44,058 nucleotides of DNA from Bradyrhizobium zhengyangense (GTDB lineage: Bacteria; Pseudomonadota; Alphaproteobacteria; Rhizobiales; Xanthobacteraceae), in the NCBI RefSeq assembly GCF_022012435.1, contig NZ_JAKLUA010000027.1:1-44058 (forward strand), in the 5' to 3' direction. The notes beneath the pieces were generated by a model, which had not been told where the DNA came from, did no database searches, and saw only the letters and a program-made list of their open reading frames with translations. A program made the position numbers and the translations under genes. Positions 13,262-20,502 of the stretch are shown piece by piece. The first letter of the stretch is position 1. The number at the start of each line of letters is the position of its first letter.

Positions 13262-13295
13262 TACATACTATGAGGTTTATCTCCTATAGTATGTA
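13262..13295. promoter_or_regulatory. Palindromic operator in the qseC-qseM intergenic region
   Basis: TACATACTAT at 13262-13271 and ATAGTATGTA at 13286-13295 form a perfect 10-bp inverted repeat separated by 14 bases. The inner AGG and CCT can extend it. The AT-rich palindrome lies 17 bases before the qseC-like start and about 90 bases before qseM. That is a good position for a repressor controlling both promoters. Confidence 0.75.
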
Positions 13296-13387
13296 TCTGC
13301 ACCGACCCCGGAATACGACTAAAATGAGACCGCTCGTCAATCGCGCGTCCAGGAACCTTGCAATTATTCGATGTTTGTTGTCAGCCC

Positions 13388-13660
13388 ATGACCAAGTTCA
13401 ACTTAAATCCCGAAGTGGCCGATGCCCCTCCCGCTGGGGACGCCATGACCTCCTACGACGAACAGCATGTCGTAACCTACATGCGCCTTCTGCAGGCGGA
13501 GAGCGAGGGGGCCGATTGGTCCGAGGTCGCTCGGATCGTGTTGCACATCGACTCCGATCGCGAGCCGGAGCGTGCGCGTACTGCATACCAGACACATGTT
13601 CAGCGCGCGAAGTGGTTGACCGAACAGGGACGTCTGTTGCGCGGACCTAGATCAACCTAG
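13388..13660 (+). CDS. qseM: DUF2285-type antiactivator, QseM-like
   Basis: This 90-residue protein starts MTKFNLNPEVAD. Its core is DEQHVVTYMRLLQAESEGADWSEVARIVLHIDSDREPERARTAYQTHVQRAKWLTEQG, which matches the short DUF2285-type proteins of rhizobial ICEs. In the R7A system QseM is such a protein. It binds both TraR and FseA and keeps excision and transfer off in most cells. The gene is divergent from the qseC-like repressor and directly upstream of an fseA-like gene, which fits that role. The ATG at 13388 has a weak ribosome binding site. A TTG at 13358 in the same frame would add ten residues. Function is assigned by family and context. Confidence 0.75.
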   Translation: MTKFNLNPEVADAPPAGDAMTSYDEQHVVTYMRLLQAESEGADWSEVARIVLHIDSDREPERARTAYQTHVQRAKWLTEQGRLLRGPRST

Positions 13661-13714
13661 AATAGTTTTCTAGACGGCTTTGGTTCTGACGACACCTTTT
13701 TCTCGGCACTCGGG

Positions 13715-13740
13715 CGTGGTGACTCACGTGCACCACGTGG
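13715..13740. promoter_or_regulatory. Inverted repeat upstream of fseA, candidate TraR site
   Basis: CGTGGTG at 13715-13721 and CACCACG at 13731-13737 are a 7-bp inverted repeat with a 9-base centre. The right arm also forms the palindrome CCACGTGG (13733-13740). It lies about 90 bases before the fseA start, after the qseM stop. The 9-mer GCACCACGT occurs here and again upstream of the AHL synthase gene at 34649-34657. By analogy with R7A, where TraR activates the fseA genes, this is a candidate TraR binding site, though the spacing differs between the two places. Confidence 0.45.
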
Positions 13741-13825
13741 TGACAAGCTGGCATCTTTTCCCAAAGGCCTGTTCGCAGCTATTGCGCCGTCATCGTTGTT
13801 AGCTCTTTGCAATGAGGCGGATGTT

Positions 13826-14600
13826 ATGGCCCAAGTCGATTGGCGCTCCCCGGACTCCTACGACTACCTGAATAATGCTGACCCCACTGATATCGCTTGG
13901 GAGTTCGTGCGTCGCAATCCTGAATACCAACGTGACTACCAGGCTGTGATCGCCAAGAGCCCGACGGGTGAAGTCACCGAGGAATTCAGGAGGAAGTGGG
14001 GCATCTGCTTTCGCCCATGACCCGCAGCGGTCCTTTGATCAACAGACAATCTTTTGGGCGCCCGAGGCGCTGCCGGATGTCGTCCCGGTTGCGGTAACGA
14101 CGTCAGGCGCTGACCCGAGTGCGCCAGATCTACCTCTATTCAACGTCTCGACGGCCGAAATGCGTCGCGCCGCTGATGGGTGGCACGCCGTGCTGCGCAT
14201 CGGGACCGTGAACCACCGTGTCTGGTTGAAGGATGAACCTTCCATTGGTCATCGCTATGCCGCCAAACTTCCCTTCGATGAGAACTTGCCGCCGCGAGCG
14301 CATGCAGCTCGCAGATTGTGGCGCGCGCTCAACGGACGCGCGGCAGGCCCCGCTTTCCACGAACTTTCCAAACAGCGCCGGGATCGCCTAAGGCAAGTCG
14401 CGCGTGCGCTCGACGCACGTCATGCCGGTAGCAGCTATCGTGTGATCGCGTTGGCACTGCTTGGAAAGAAAAGCGTCCCAAAGCAAGCCTGGAAGACCCA
14501 CGATTCCCGTAGCCTCATCATCCGTCTGGTACACGACGGCTTCTCCTTGATGCGGGGCGGCTATTGCAGGCTTCTGCGCTCCGGGCGCAGGAACAAATAG
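13826..14600 (+). CDS. fseA: FseA-like excision activator, expressed through +1 ribosomal frameshift
   Basis: The first frame (13826-14020, 64 residues, MAQVDWRSPDSYDYLN to FRRKWGICFRP) is a DUF6499-type N-terminal domain and ends at TGA. The second frame runs on to 14600 (HDPQRSFDQQTIFWAPEALP to LLRSGRRNK) and is a DUF2285 domain. There are two halves and no second start codon suited to the junction. In ICEMlSymR7A the equivalents msi172 and msi171 are fused by a programmed +1 frameshift, in which tRNA-Phe slips from UUU to UUC. Here codon TTT at 14009-14011 is followed by C, so the same slip gives ICF-AHDPQRS and a protein of about 257 residues. This gene is therefore annotated as one functional unit and not a pseudogene. 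FseA activates the excisionase gene, which lies 131 bases downstream here. A plain one-base mutation would look the same, but the exact TTT-C context makes the programmed shift more likely. Confidence 0.8.
14009..14012 (+). other. Programmed +1 frameshift site TTT-C
   Basis: In the first frame the codons read TGC TTT CGC CCA TGA. Slippage of tRNA-Phe from TTT (14009-14011) to TTC (14010-14012) puts the ribosome in the frame GCC CAT GAC CCG, which encodes the DUF2285 half. The zero-frame stop TGA (14018-14020) follows two codons later. This matches the published mechanism for FseA of ICEMlSymR7A. Confidence 0.75.
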
Positions 14601-14667
14601 CCTCATCGCGGGGGTGTCGAAACATGCACCCCCGATCTTCGGCATCCCCCTCCGAAGCCCTGCTTCT

Positions 14668-14724
14668 CCAAGATGACCACACCCACGCCGGCGCCCTCAT
14701 GGGTGGTGCGCCGCCATCTTGGAG
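14668..14724 (+). promoter_or_regulatory. Leader hairpin overlapping the ribosome binding site of the excisionase gene
   Basis: CCAAGATG (14668-14675) pairs perfectly with CATCTTGG (14715-14722). Inside it ACCAC..CCCA can pair with TGGGTGGT around one bulge. The last two bases of the outer arm are the first two of the GGAG (14721-14724) that lies seven bases before the ATG at 14732. A transcript starting upstream could therefore hide its own ribosome binding site. It could instead be a DNA operator. A second hairpin (CGGGGGTG and CACCCCCG, 14609-14634) lies just after the fseA stop. Confidence 0.5.
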
Positions 14725-14731
14725 CTCTCAA

Positions 14732-15013
14732 ATGCCCGATCCGACCGCCGGACTTCCTCCGCGTTTCCTGCGCACTCCCGAGGCTGCACGCTACCTCGGC
14801 CTGTCTGGCCGCACGCTGGAAAAACATCGCACTTACGGTACCGGGCCGACCTACCGGAAGATCGGCGGCCGCGTCGTCTACGCCTTGGACGACCTGAAAG
14901 CGTGGGCCGATCTCGGCGCCAAAACGTCCACTTCTGACCCTGGCAAAGACACGGTGCTGCCGGCCAAAAAGCATTCGCAACTACGTCGTTATGCCGGCCA
15001 GGAACACCGCTGA
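14732..15013 (+). CDS. rdfS: Excisionase-like HTH protein, RdfS-like
   Basis: This 93-residue protein starts MPDPTAGLPPRFLRTPEAARYLGLSGRTLEKHRTYG and has the HTH_17/AlpA-type winged helix: TPEAARYLGLS, then RTLEKHRTYGTGPTYRKIGGRVVYALDDLKAWA. Such proteins are recombination directionality factors or excisionases of phages and ICEs. In ICEMlSymR7A the excisionase RdfS is activated by FseA, and its gene neighbours traF, a transglycosylase gene and the relaxase gene rlxS. The same neighbourhood is present here, so RdfS is the best reading. ATG at 14732 is chosen because GGAG lies seven bases upstream; the frame is open further upstream but that part looks non-coding. The stop overlaps the next start (TGATG). 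The name is by context and fold, and a plain transcription regulator remains possible. Confidence 0.7.
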   Translation: MPDPTAGLPPRFLRTPEAARYLGLSGRTLEKHRTYGTGPTYRKIGGRVVYALDDLKAWADLGAKTSTSDPGKDTVLPAKKHSQLRRYAGQEHR

Positions 15014-15918
15014 TGGTCGCTCTGAAGGCAATCATCATGCGACGCATTCAGCAAGCCGACCGCCATCAGCTTGAGCTTTTCCGCGCCCTGCCGGGAGATC
15101 TTGCTCCACGCGATGCGCAGGATCTGATGGCTTATCCATTCTTTTCGCTGGCTAAGACCAAAAGGATCGTGCCCATCGATTTCTGCGCCGGAACAACCTC
15201 AATCCGCGTCGAAGCTGTCCCGGAGCACGGCATGGCAACGATCTGGGACGCCGACGTCCTGATTTGGGCTGCCTCCCAGATCGTCGAAGCTCGCGATGCC
15301 GGTCTGAAAACATCACGCCTGATAGCCGCAACGCCATATGAGATTCTGACGTTCGTCGGCCGCGGCACCAGCGCACGCGACTACGACCGGCTGAAGGCAG
15401 GTCTTGACAGACTTCAGTCAACGACCGTGCTGACCTCGATCCGTCAACCCGCAGAACGGCGGCGGCACCGCTTCTCCTGGATTAACGAGTGGAAGGAAGC
15501 CGCTGATGCATATGGCAGACCATTTGGGATCGAACTGATCCTGCCAGATTGGTTCTATGCCGGCGTGATCGATGACGCTCTCGTTCTGACGATCGACCGC
15601 GCCTATTTCGACCTGACAGGTGGCCTTGAGCGCTGGCTTTACCGGCTGGTGCGCAAGCACGGCGGCCGGCAGCGCGGCGGCTGGAGCTTCGACCTTGCCC
15701 ATCTTCATGCCAAGTCCGGCAGCCTCTCGCCGCTCAAGCATTTTGCCTACGACGTTCGACAGATTGTCCAGCGGCAGACATTGCCGGGCTATCGGCTCGT
15801 CCTCACGCGCGATCCAAACGGCCGCGAGCGGCTGAACTTCGCCTCGATCCCAAACCTTCCCGTTACGGCGCGCCTGTCGGCGCGTCGTTCGGGACCAATT
15901 TCAGGGGACAACCTGTGA
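15013..15918 (+). CDS. repA: Plasmid-type replication initiator protein A
   Basis: This 301-residue protein of the RPA (replication initiator protein A) family starts MVALKAIIMRRIQQADRHQLELF. Family landmarks are MAYPFFSLAKTKR, the winged-helix parts ATIWDADVLIWAASQI and TPYEILTFVGRGTSARDYDRLKAGLDRLQSTTV, and FSWINEW. It would bind iterons and start vegetative replication of the element once excised. Three iteron-like repeats follow its stop codon directly. The start overlaps the upstream stop by one base (TGATG), so it is probably made from the same message as the excisionase-like gene. A second ATG at 15037 is possible. Presence of rep genes on ICEs is known and helps their maintenance during the excised phase. 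No sign of decay. Confidence 0.9.
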   Translation: MVALKAIIMRRIQQADRHQLELFRALPGDLAPRDAQDLMAYPFFSLAKTKRIVPIDFCAGTTSIRVEAVPEHGMATIWDADVLIWAASQIVEARDAGLKTSRLIAATPYEILTFVGRGTSARDYDRLKAGLDRLQSTTVLTSIRQPAERRRHRFSWINEWKEAADAYGRPFGIELILPDWFYAGVIDDALVLTIDRAYFDLTGGLERWLYRLVRKHGGRQRGGWSFDLAHLHAKSGSLSPLKHFAYDVRQIVQRQTLPGYRLVLTRDPNGRERLNFASIPNLPVTARLSARRSGPISGDNL

Positions 15919-15924
15919 ATCAGC

Positions 15925-15989
15925 TCGTGCTATCGGGGACCGCAACCCTCGTGCCATCAGGGACCAGATCATCGTGCTATCGGGGACCG
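15925..15989 (+). repeat. Three iteron-like direct repeats, candidate oriV
   Basis: TCGTGCTATCGGGGACCG occurs at 15925-15942 and 15972-15989. A variant, TCGTGCCATCAGGGACCA, lies at 15949-15966. Start-to-start spacings are 24 and 23 bases, about two helix turns. A weaker relative (TTCGGGACCAATT, then CAGGGGACAAC) overlaps the end of repA at about 15888-15912. Position right after a RepA-type gene and regular spacing argue for initiator binding sites. Confidence 0.75.
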
Positions 15990-16204
15990 AAAGCGAACCT
16001 AAAGGCTTGTGAACGCGCGCTTTCCTGGCCCCCTAACTTTACTAACCAGAAATCCTTCGGATTTCTTCTAACGGAACTCGCTGTTGCCCACATTGTGGAA
16101 GAGCGGCAGTGGCACGGACGGTCGAGCTGCCTTCAGGTTCAAATCCCGCAATCGTCCGTCCTCATCACTAGCCGTTGGCTTTTCGAGCTTCCGGGAGAGA
16201 CAGC

Positions 16205-16669
16205 ATGAGCGATCTCACCGAGGTGGAAGTGCTGTGGCTGGAGAAGCGGATCGAGAACCGGGTTCGATTTGGCCGCAATGTCGAGGAACGGAAGCTCGAT
16301 CGCCATCGTCGCGTCCTGGCATTTGCTCCAGGCAGCATCTTTGCGTTCGTTCGTTGGACGTCGAATGATTTCGGGACGGTGATTTCGCGCATTGATATCC
16401 TGCGTGCCGTCGCCGCGGGTCAGCGCTGCTCGACCGTGCCCTATGTGAAGCCAGGAGGCGACATTCTGCTTCGCCTTTCTGGCTGGCCGAAGGTCGAGCG
16501 CGTGCTGCAGATGATCGATGCCGTCGAGGCACTTGGTATCGATCCGGCTGATGTCGCCCCAGATCATTGGCAGCATGTCCACAACCGTCTTTCCGTCAAT
16601 GAAAGCCCACGTCCCTACACGAAAGCTCGCCATCAGGCCTGGCTTCGCCGGCGGAGGATCATCCGATGA
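16205..16669 (+). CDS. DUF2840 family protein
   Basis: This 154-residue protein starts MSDLTEVEVLWLEKRIENRVRFG and includes RVLAFAPGSIFAFVRWTSNDFGTVISRIDILRA. Those are hallmarks of DUF2840 proteins, which sit in this place in many alphaproteobacterial transfer regions. The function is unknown. There is no signal peptide or membrane segment, and the C-terminus is basic (RHQAWLRRRRIIR). The ATG follows GGGAGA at 16194-16199. The stop overlaps the traF start by four bases (ATGA), so the two are translationally coupled and probably belong to one transfer operon. The 286 bases before it hold the iterons and a tRNA-like stretch that I did not accept as a gene. Confidence 0.85.
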   Translation: MSDLTEVEVLWLEKRIENRVRFGRNVEERKLDRHRRVLAFAPGSIFAFVRWTSNDFGTVISRIDILRAVAAGQRCSTVPYVKPGGDILLRLSGWPKVERVLQMIDAVEALGIDPADVAPDHWQHVHNRLSVNESPRPYTKARHQAWLRRRRIIR

Positions 16670-17178
16670 GAGGGCGGATGATGACGCTGCTTGCGATGTG
16701 CGGGGCTGCCGCAGCGATCGCCGTAACCATCGTGGAAGGGCGAACGCCGGCCTTCATCTGGAATGCATCGCCGAGCGTGCCCATCGGCCTTTACCGCCTG
16801 CGTTCCGCAGAGACTTTGTATGTCACGGAGCTGGTTGCGGTTCAGCCGCCTGAACCGCTGGCGAGCTTCCTCGACCTGAAGGGCTATTTGCCGCTCGGCC
16901 TTCCTATGCTCAAACGTATCCTCGCGCTCCCCGGGCAGACGGTTTGCAGAACAGGCCTCGCCATCTCGGTGGACAACATTGCTATGGGTGAGGCGCGTGA
17001 GCGTGACGGCCGCGGCCGTCCGCTGCCAGACTGGCAGGGCTGCCGCGTCGTCGGGCCGGCCGAGCTCTTTCTCATGAACTGGCAATCGGATGAGTCCTTC
17101 GACGGCCGGTATTTTGGCTTTCTTCCAGCCGCAGCCGTGATCGGCCGTGCGGACCCGGTGTGGACCTCGGAGGAGTGA
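16666..17178 (+). CDS. traF: TraF-type conjugal transfer signal peptidase (S26 family)
   Basis: This 170-residue protein has an N-terminal membrane anchor (MMTLLAMCGAAAAIAVTIV). The S26C catalytic serine motif is NASPSVPIGLY, with Ser37 as likely nucleophile, and the general-base lysine region is PMLKRILALPG with Lys83. TraF of IncP-type systems processes and circularises the TrbC pilin in the periplasm, and trbC is present at 24040. It overlaps the DUF2840 stop by four bases and its own stop overlaps the next start by one base, so it is in one operon. In ICEMlSymR7A traF also lies between rdfS and rlxS. No defects seen. Confidence 0.93.
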   Translation: MRGRMMTLLAMCGAAAAIAVTIVEGRTPAFIWNASPSVPIGLYRLRSAETLYVTELVAVQPPEPLASFLDLKGYLPLGLPMLKRILALPGQTVCRTGLAISVDNIAMGEARERDGRGRPLPDWQGCRVVGPAELFLMNWQSDESFDGRYFGFLPAAAVIGRADPVWTSEE

Positions 17179-18077
17179 TGAGGTGTGTTCGTCATATTCA
17201 TTTCACCATGCGCTTGTTCGATGGACCGCAAGGCCCTTTCTCCATTCCGGCTCCTCCATGCAAAGGCGATGTTAGGGAGGAACACCTCCCGCTGCTGAAT
17301 GGCGCGCACAAAGGCTTTCTCCATCGGGAAGAGGCGCGCAGGAGGACGTACCTGGCACAGTTTGGCGCGCGCCTGTTCGCTGCACCCTTCCTGTTGCTCG
17401 TGCTCGCGCTTTGCAGTGCTTCGGTCGCCGAGGAGACAGCAACAGGGGCGGAGCACGAAGGGGCCCAGCCATTCGAAACCTTCATCATCGAAGCTTCACA
17501 GCGTTTTTCCATTCCAGTCTCCTGGATTGTCGAGGTGATGGCTGTCGAAAGCACTGGAGACGTTCGTGCCAGATCGCCCAAAGGCGCCATGGGGCTGATG
17601 CAGCTCATGCCCGACACCTGGGCCGAATTGCGCCGCCGGCACGCCCTCGGCAGCGATCCGTTCGACCCCCGTGACAACATCCTGGCAGGAACGGCGTATC
17701 TGCGTGAAATGCTCGACCGCTTCGGACCGAACGGCGTATTTGCTGCCTATCACGCAGGACCGCTGCGCTATCAGGAGCATCTTGCCGGGCGTCCATTGCC
17801 TGTCGAAACCCAAGCCTATGTGAAGAGGCTTGGGTCCGTGCTGGACGTCGATCAGCAACCGACCTGGAAGGCTGGCGTCACGTCATCAGCATCGTCGCTG
17901 CTCATTCCGCAGTCAACTCATAAGCCAACTGACATGCCGAGAACGGACGACCGGTCGATAAGGATTGTGCCTTCGGCAGACATCATGAACGCTATCTCCT
18001 CGCGAGATATTCTGCGGATCGTTCCAAGCTCGACTGGTCTATTCGTGGCGCGGACCGATTCTCGCACCATGCAATGA
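17178..18077 (+). CDS. Lytic transglycosylase of the transfer system (VirB1/TrbN-like)
   Basis: This 299-residue protein contains an SLT domain. The catalytic Glu is Glu124 in VMAVESTGD, followed by the family blocks SPKGAMGLMQLMPDTW, DPRDNILAGTAYLREML and AAYHAGP. A hydrophobic stretch at about residues 57-75 (LFAAPFLLLVLALCSASVA) looks like a signal or anchor, which would place the true start later than 17178. Possible starts are the ATGs at 17178 and 17208, or a later non-ATG start. The enzyme cuts peptidoglycan to let the secretion channel through the wall. The start at 17178 overlaps the traF stop by one base. The C-terminal 90 residues are low in conserved features. The position matches the msi107-like gene next to rlxS in R7A, as far as I recall. 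Confidence 0.9.
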   Translation: MRCVRHIHFTMRLFDGPQGPFSIPAPPCKGDVREEHLPLLNGAHKGFLHREEARRRTYLAQFGARLFAAPFLLLVLALCSASVAEETATGAEHEGAQPFETFIIEASQRFSIPVSWIVEVMAVESTGDVRARSPKGAMGLMQLMPDTWAELRRRHALGSDPFDPRDNILAGTAYLREMLDRFGPNGVFAAYHAGPLRYQEHLAGRPLPVETQAYVKRLGSVLDVDQQPTWKAGVTSSASSLLIPQSTHKPTDMPRTDDRSIRIVPSADIMNAISSRDILRIVPSSTGLFVARTDSRTMQ

Positions 18078-18701
18078 TCAGAAGCGCGGTTGCGGAGCGG
18101 AACACATGTCAGCGAGCGATCGGCGAGAAGTGAGAGGGGCGGAGGTGAACGACCGTAAGCGTCCGGCATCTGCATACGGCATATGGGCGATGCCTTCGGC
18201 CCGCGCTCTACTCGTCGCTTCGCTCCTCACCGAGCCACCCTATGGGTGTCTCGGCCCTTCGGGTAACGATCGCTATCGCAAGCGCTCGCAAACAGTGTGC
18301 GCTTCGCAAACTAACTGCCACGTCGCGGCTGTTTTTTTCCCAATGAATCGGCCACCAGCCGACGTGTTTCTGCAGGCGCTGTTGGAGGATCCACCACAAT
18401 GAATCCCAACTGCTCTTTGCCGTAAATCTCCCTCCTTTGCAGGCGAAAAGGCAGGAGATTTGTCTGCTGATCCGTGGACCAGCAGACGAAATGTTCGTCA
18501 ACTAGAGGAAGGAAGAGCGAGTAACAAAGAACGACGGGCTAGGGCAAGATAAAAGCGGCTCGCCCGTCGAACGCCAAGCCATTGCCATGGCTTGGGTTCT
18601 GGCGTGCCGATCGGTCGTGGCGCGTGCCGCGCTTTGAACATTCACAAGCAAATTCAATGCATCTTTCGGTACTGACTAAGATTTACGAGGAAAGAACGAC
18701 C
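18078..18701. other. Non-coding region before the relaxase gene, probable oriT
   Basis: This stretch of 624 bases has no convincing gene. It contains two inverted repeats: CCGAG-C-CACCC, loop TAT, GGGTG-T-CTCGG (18230-18254, ten pairs with one mismatch), and AAGCGC (18280-18285) with GCGCTT (18299-18304). The hexamer TCGCAA occurs three times between about 18275 and 18309. A run of seven T at 18331-18337 follows. oriT sites commonly lie upstream of the relaxase gene and are made of such repeats. No nick site can be named from sequence alone. A 98-residue frame at 18106-18402 is not protein-like. Confidence 0.5.
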
Positions 18702-20459
18702 GTGAATACCAAGGACAGCGAACTTCACATCCGGCCCGGCCGCATCCGCAGCACGCGCGCGCCCAAGGCCAAGAGCTTCTTCAATCAGGTACTGCAAGCG
18801 GCGCAGAAGGCGGGCCACACCTCCGCCTCCTCGATGAGCCGCGGAGGACGCGTCGGGCGCTCGACGTTCGGCCGCGGCCGGCTCCAGTTTGCCCGCAACC
18901 GTCTGTTTAGCGCTGCGCGCCGCGTGACCGTGAAGGCGCGGGTCGCGCGGCATAAGGGATTGGCATTCGGCTCGGCATCACTCGCGGCGCATATCTCGTA
19001 CCTCCGGCGCGATGGCGTGACCCGCAGCGGCGAGAGAGCCTCGCTGTTTGACGCCGAACGCGAAGAGGTTGATGGCAGCGCCTTCGCCGAGCGTTGCAAG
19101 GGCGATCGGCATCATTTTCGATTCATCATCGCACCCGAGGACGGGGGCGAGATGAGCGATCTGAAAGCGTTCACGCGCGATCTCGCCAGGCAGATGAAGG
19201 CGGACCTCGGCACACGGCTCGACTGGGTCGCCGTCGATCACTGGAACACGGACAATCCACACATTCACCTGCTTGTTCGCGGGGTCAGCGACAACGTTGA
19301 GGACCTCGTGATCTCCCGCGACTATATCAGCCAGGGACTACGCTCTCGCGCGGAAGAGCTGGCATCCATCGAGCTCGGGCCCAAAGCCGAGCACGAGATC
19401 CGCAGGGCTCTCGAACGCGAAGTCTTCGCCGAAAGATGGACACGGCTCGACCGCGAGATCCGTCTGGCTGCCGACGAGACCGGCTATCTCGACCTGCGGC
19501 CCGATCGGGAAGGGATATCTGACCCCGAAATCCGCCGCCTTATGATCGGGCGCCTTCAGCATCTGCAAAAGATGGGCCTTGCCTCATCGGCGGTACCCGG
19601 TGAGTGGATGGTGGGTTTGGACGCAGAACCCCATCTCAGAGACCTTGCAATTCGGGGCGATATCATCAAGACCATGCATCAAGCGATGACAGAGCGGGGA
19701 CAGGAACGAAGTCTCTCGGAATTCGCCGTTACGGGGGAAAGAACGACCGCACCGATTATCGGGCGATTATTGGCAACCGGGCTACACGACGAGCTCACCG
19801 GCGAAGCCTATGCGCTCATTGATGCGACCGACGGACGGCTCCATCACGTCCGCTTTCGTGGTCTTGAGGCATTCGAACAGGCGCCCCCCATTGGCGGCAT
19901 TGTCGAAGTCAGGCAGTTCGGTGGGATGGACGAGCAGCGGCCGACGCGCGTGCTCGCCAATCGCTCGGATTTCGATCTTCCCGCGCAAATAGGTGCGCCG
20001 GGAGCAACCTGGCTCGACCACCGACTGGTCGAGCGCGATTCGATGCCGCTCGCCTTGGGCGGCTTCGGGCGGGAGGCTCGGCAAGCGATGCAGGCGCGAG
20101 CCGAACATCTTGCAGAAGCAGGGCTCGCACACCGAGCGGGAGGGCGCATCATCCTGCAACGCGATCTCCTCAATACGCTGCGGCGCCGGGAGCTAGAGGC
20201 GGCCGGTGCCGAAATCGCGGCCGAGACCGGCTTGCCTCACGCGCAAGCCGCAGTCGGTGAGCAGGTCGCAGGAACATACCGAAAGAGCCTGTCCCTCACG
20301 TCGGGCCGCTTTGCATTGATCGACAATGGGCTTGGCTTTCAACTCGTCCCCTGGACGCGCGAACTGGAAAAACGCCTCGGCCAGCATGTGACGGGAAGCG
20401 TTAGGGATGGCGGTGGGATCGAGTGGAGTTTCGGCCGCAAGCGCGACCTCGGTCTTTGA
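18702..20459 (+). CDS. rlxS: Relaxase with DUF3363 domain (RlxS/VirD2-like, MOBP type)
   Basis: This 585-residue relaxase nicks oriT and pilots the strand into the recipient. The N-terminal nuclease part has a Tyr candidate in HISYLRRDG (Tyr100), the RHHFRFIIAPEDG motif (His137, His138) and the metal-binding NPHIHLLVRG motif (His187, His189). The rest, from about residue 250 to the end, is DUF3363 (GLASSAVPGEWMV, YRKSLSLTSGRFALIDNGLGFQLVPW). The start is taken as GTG at 18702, with GAGGA at 18687-18691 ahead of it. The frame stays open to 18582, but that extension is not conserved-looking. In R7A the relaxase of this type is RlxS. The gene is intact. It is followed by traG 43 bases later. Confidence 0.92.
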   Translation: MNTKDSELHIRPGRIRSTRAPKAKSFFNQVLQAAQKAGHTSASSMSRGGRVGRSTFGRGRLQFARNRLFSAARRVTVKARVARHKGLAFGSASLAAHISYLRRDGVTRSGERASLFDAEREEVDGSAFAERCKGDRHHFRFIIAPEDGGEMSDLKAFTRDLARQMKADLGTRLDWVAVDHWNTDNPHIHLLVRGVSDNVEDLVISRDYISQGLRSRAEELASIELGPKAEHEIRRALEREVFAERWTRLDREIRLAADETGYLDLRPDREGISDPEIRRLMIGRLQHLQKMGLASSAVPGEWMVGLDAEPHLRDLAIRGDIIKTMHQAMTERGQERSLSEFAVTGERTTAPIIGRLLATGLHDELTGEAYALIDATDGRLHHVRFRGLEAFEQAPPIGGIVEVRQFGGMDEQRPTRVLANRSDFDLPAQIGAPGATWLDHRLVERDSMPLALGGFGREARQAMQARAEHLAEAGLAHRAGGRIILQRDLLNTLRRRELEAAGAEIAAETGLPHAQAAVGEQVAGTYRKSLSLTSGRFALIDNGLGFQLVPWTRELEKRLGQHVTGSVRDGGGIEWSFGRKRDLGL

Positions 20460-20502
20460 TTTCCTTGGCCAGAGCGTCATTCAGCGAAGGAGAGCCTTGT
20501 CG

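Noticed and set aside
15886..15912. Fourth iteron inside the end of repA
   Set aside because: Only part of the repeat matches (TTCGGGACCAATT), so I did not count it.
16083..16160. tRNA-like stretch with GCCC...GAGC D-arm-like and GGTTCAAATCC T-loop-like parts
   Set aside because: No acceptor stem pairs correctly, the anticodon loop would have a wrong size and no T33, and the T-stem has two mismatches. It may be a relic but is not a supportable tRNA gene.
18106..18402. 98-codon frame before the relaxase gene
   Set aside because: Composition is not protein-like, no family is recognised, and it covers the inverted repeats of the probable oriT.
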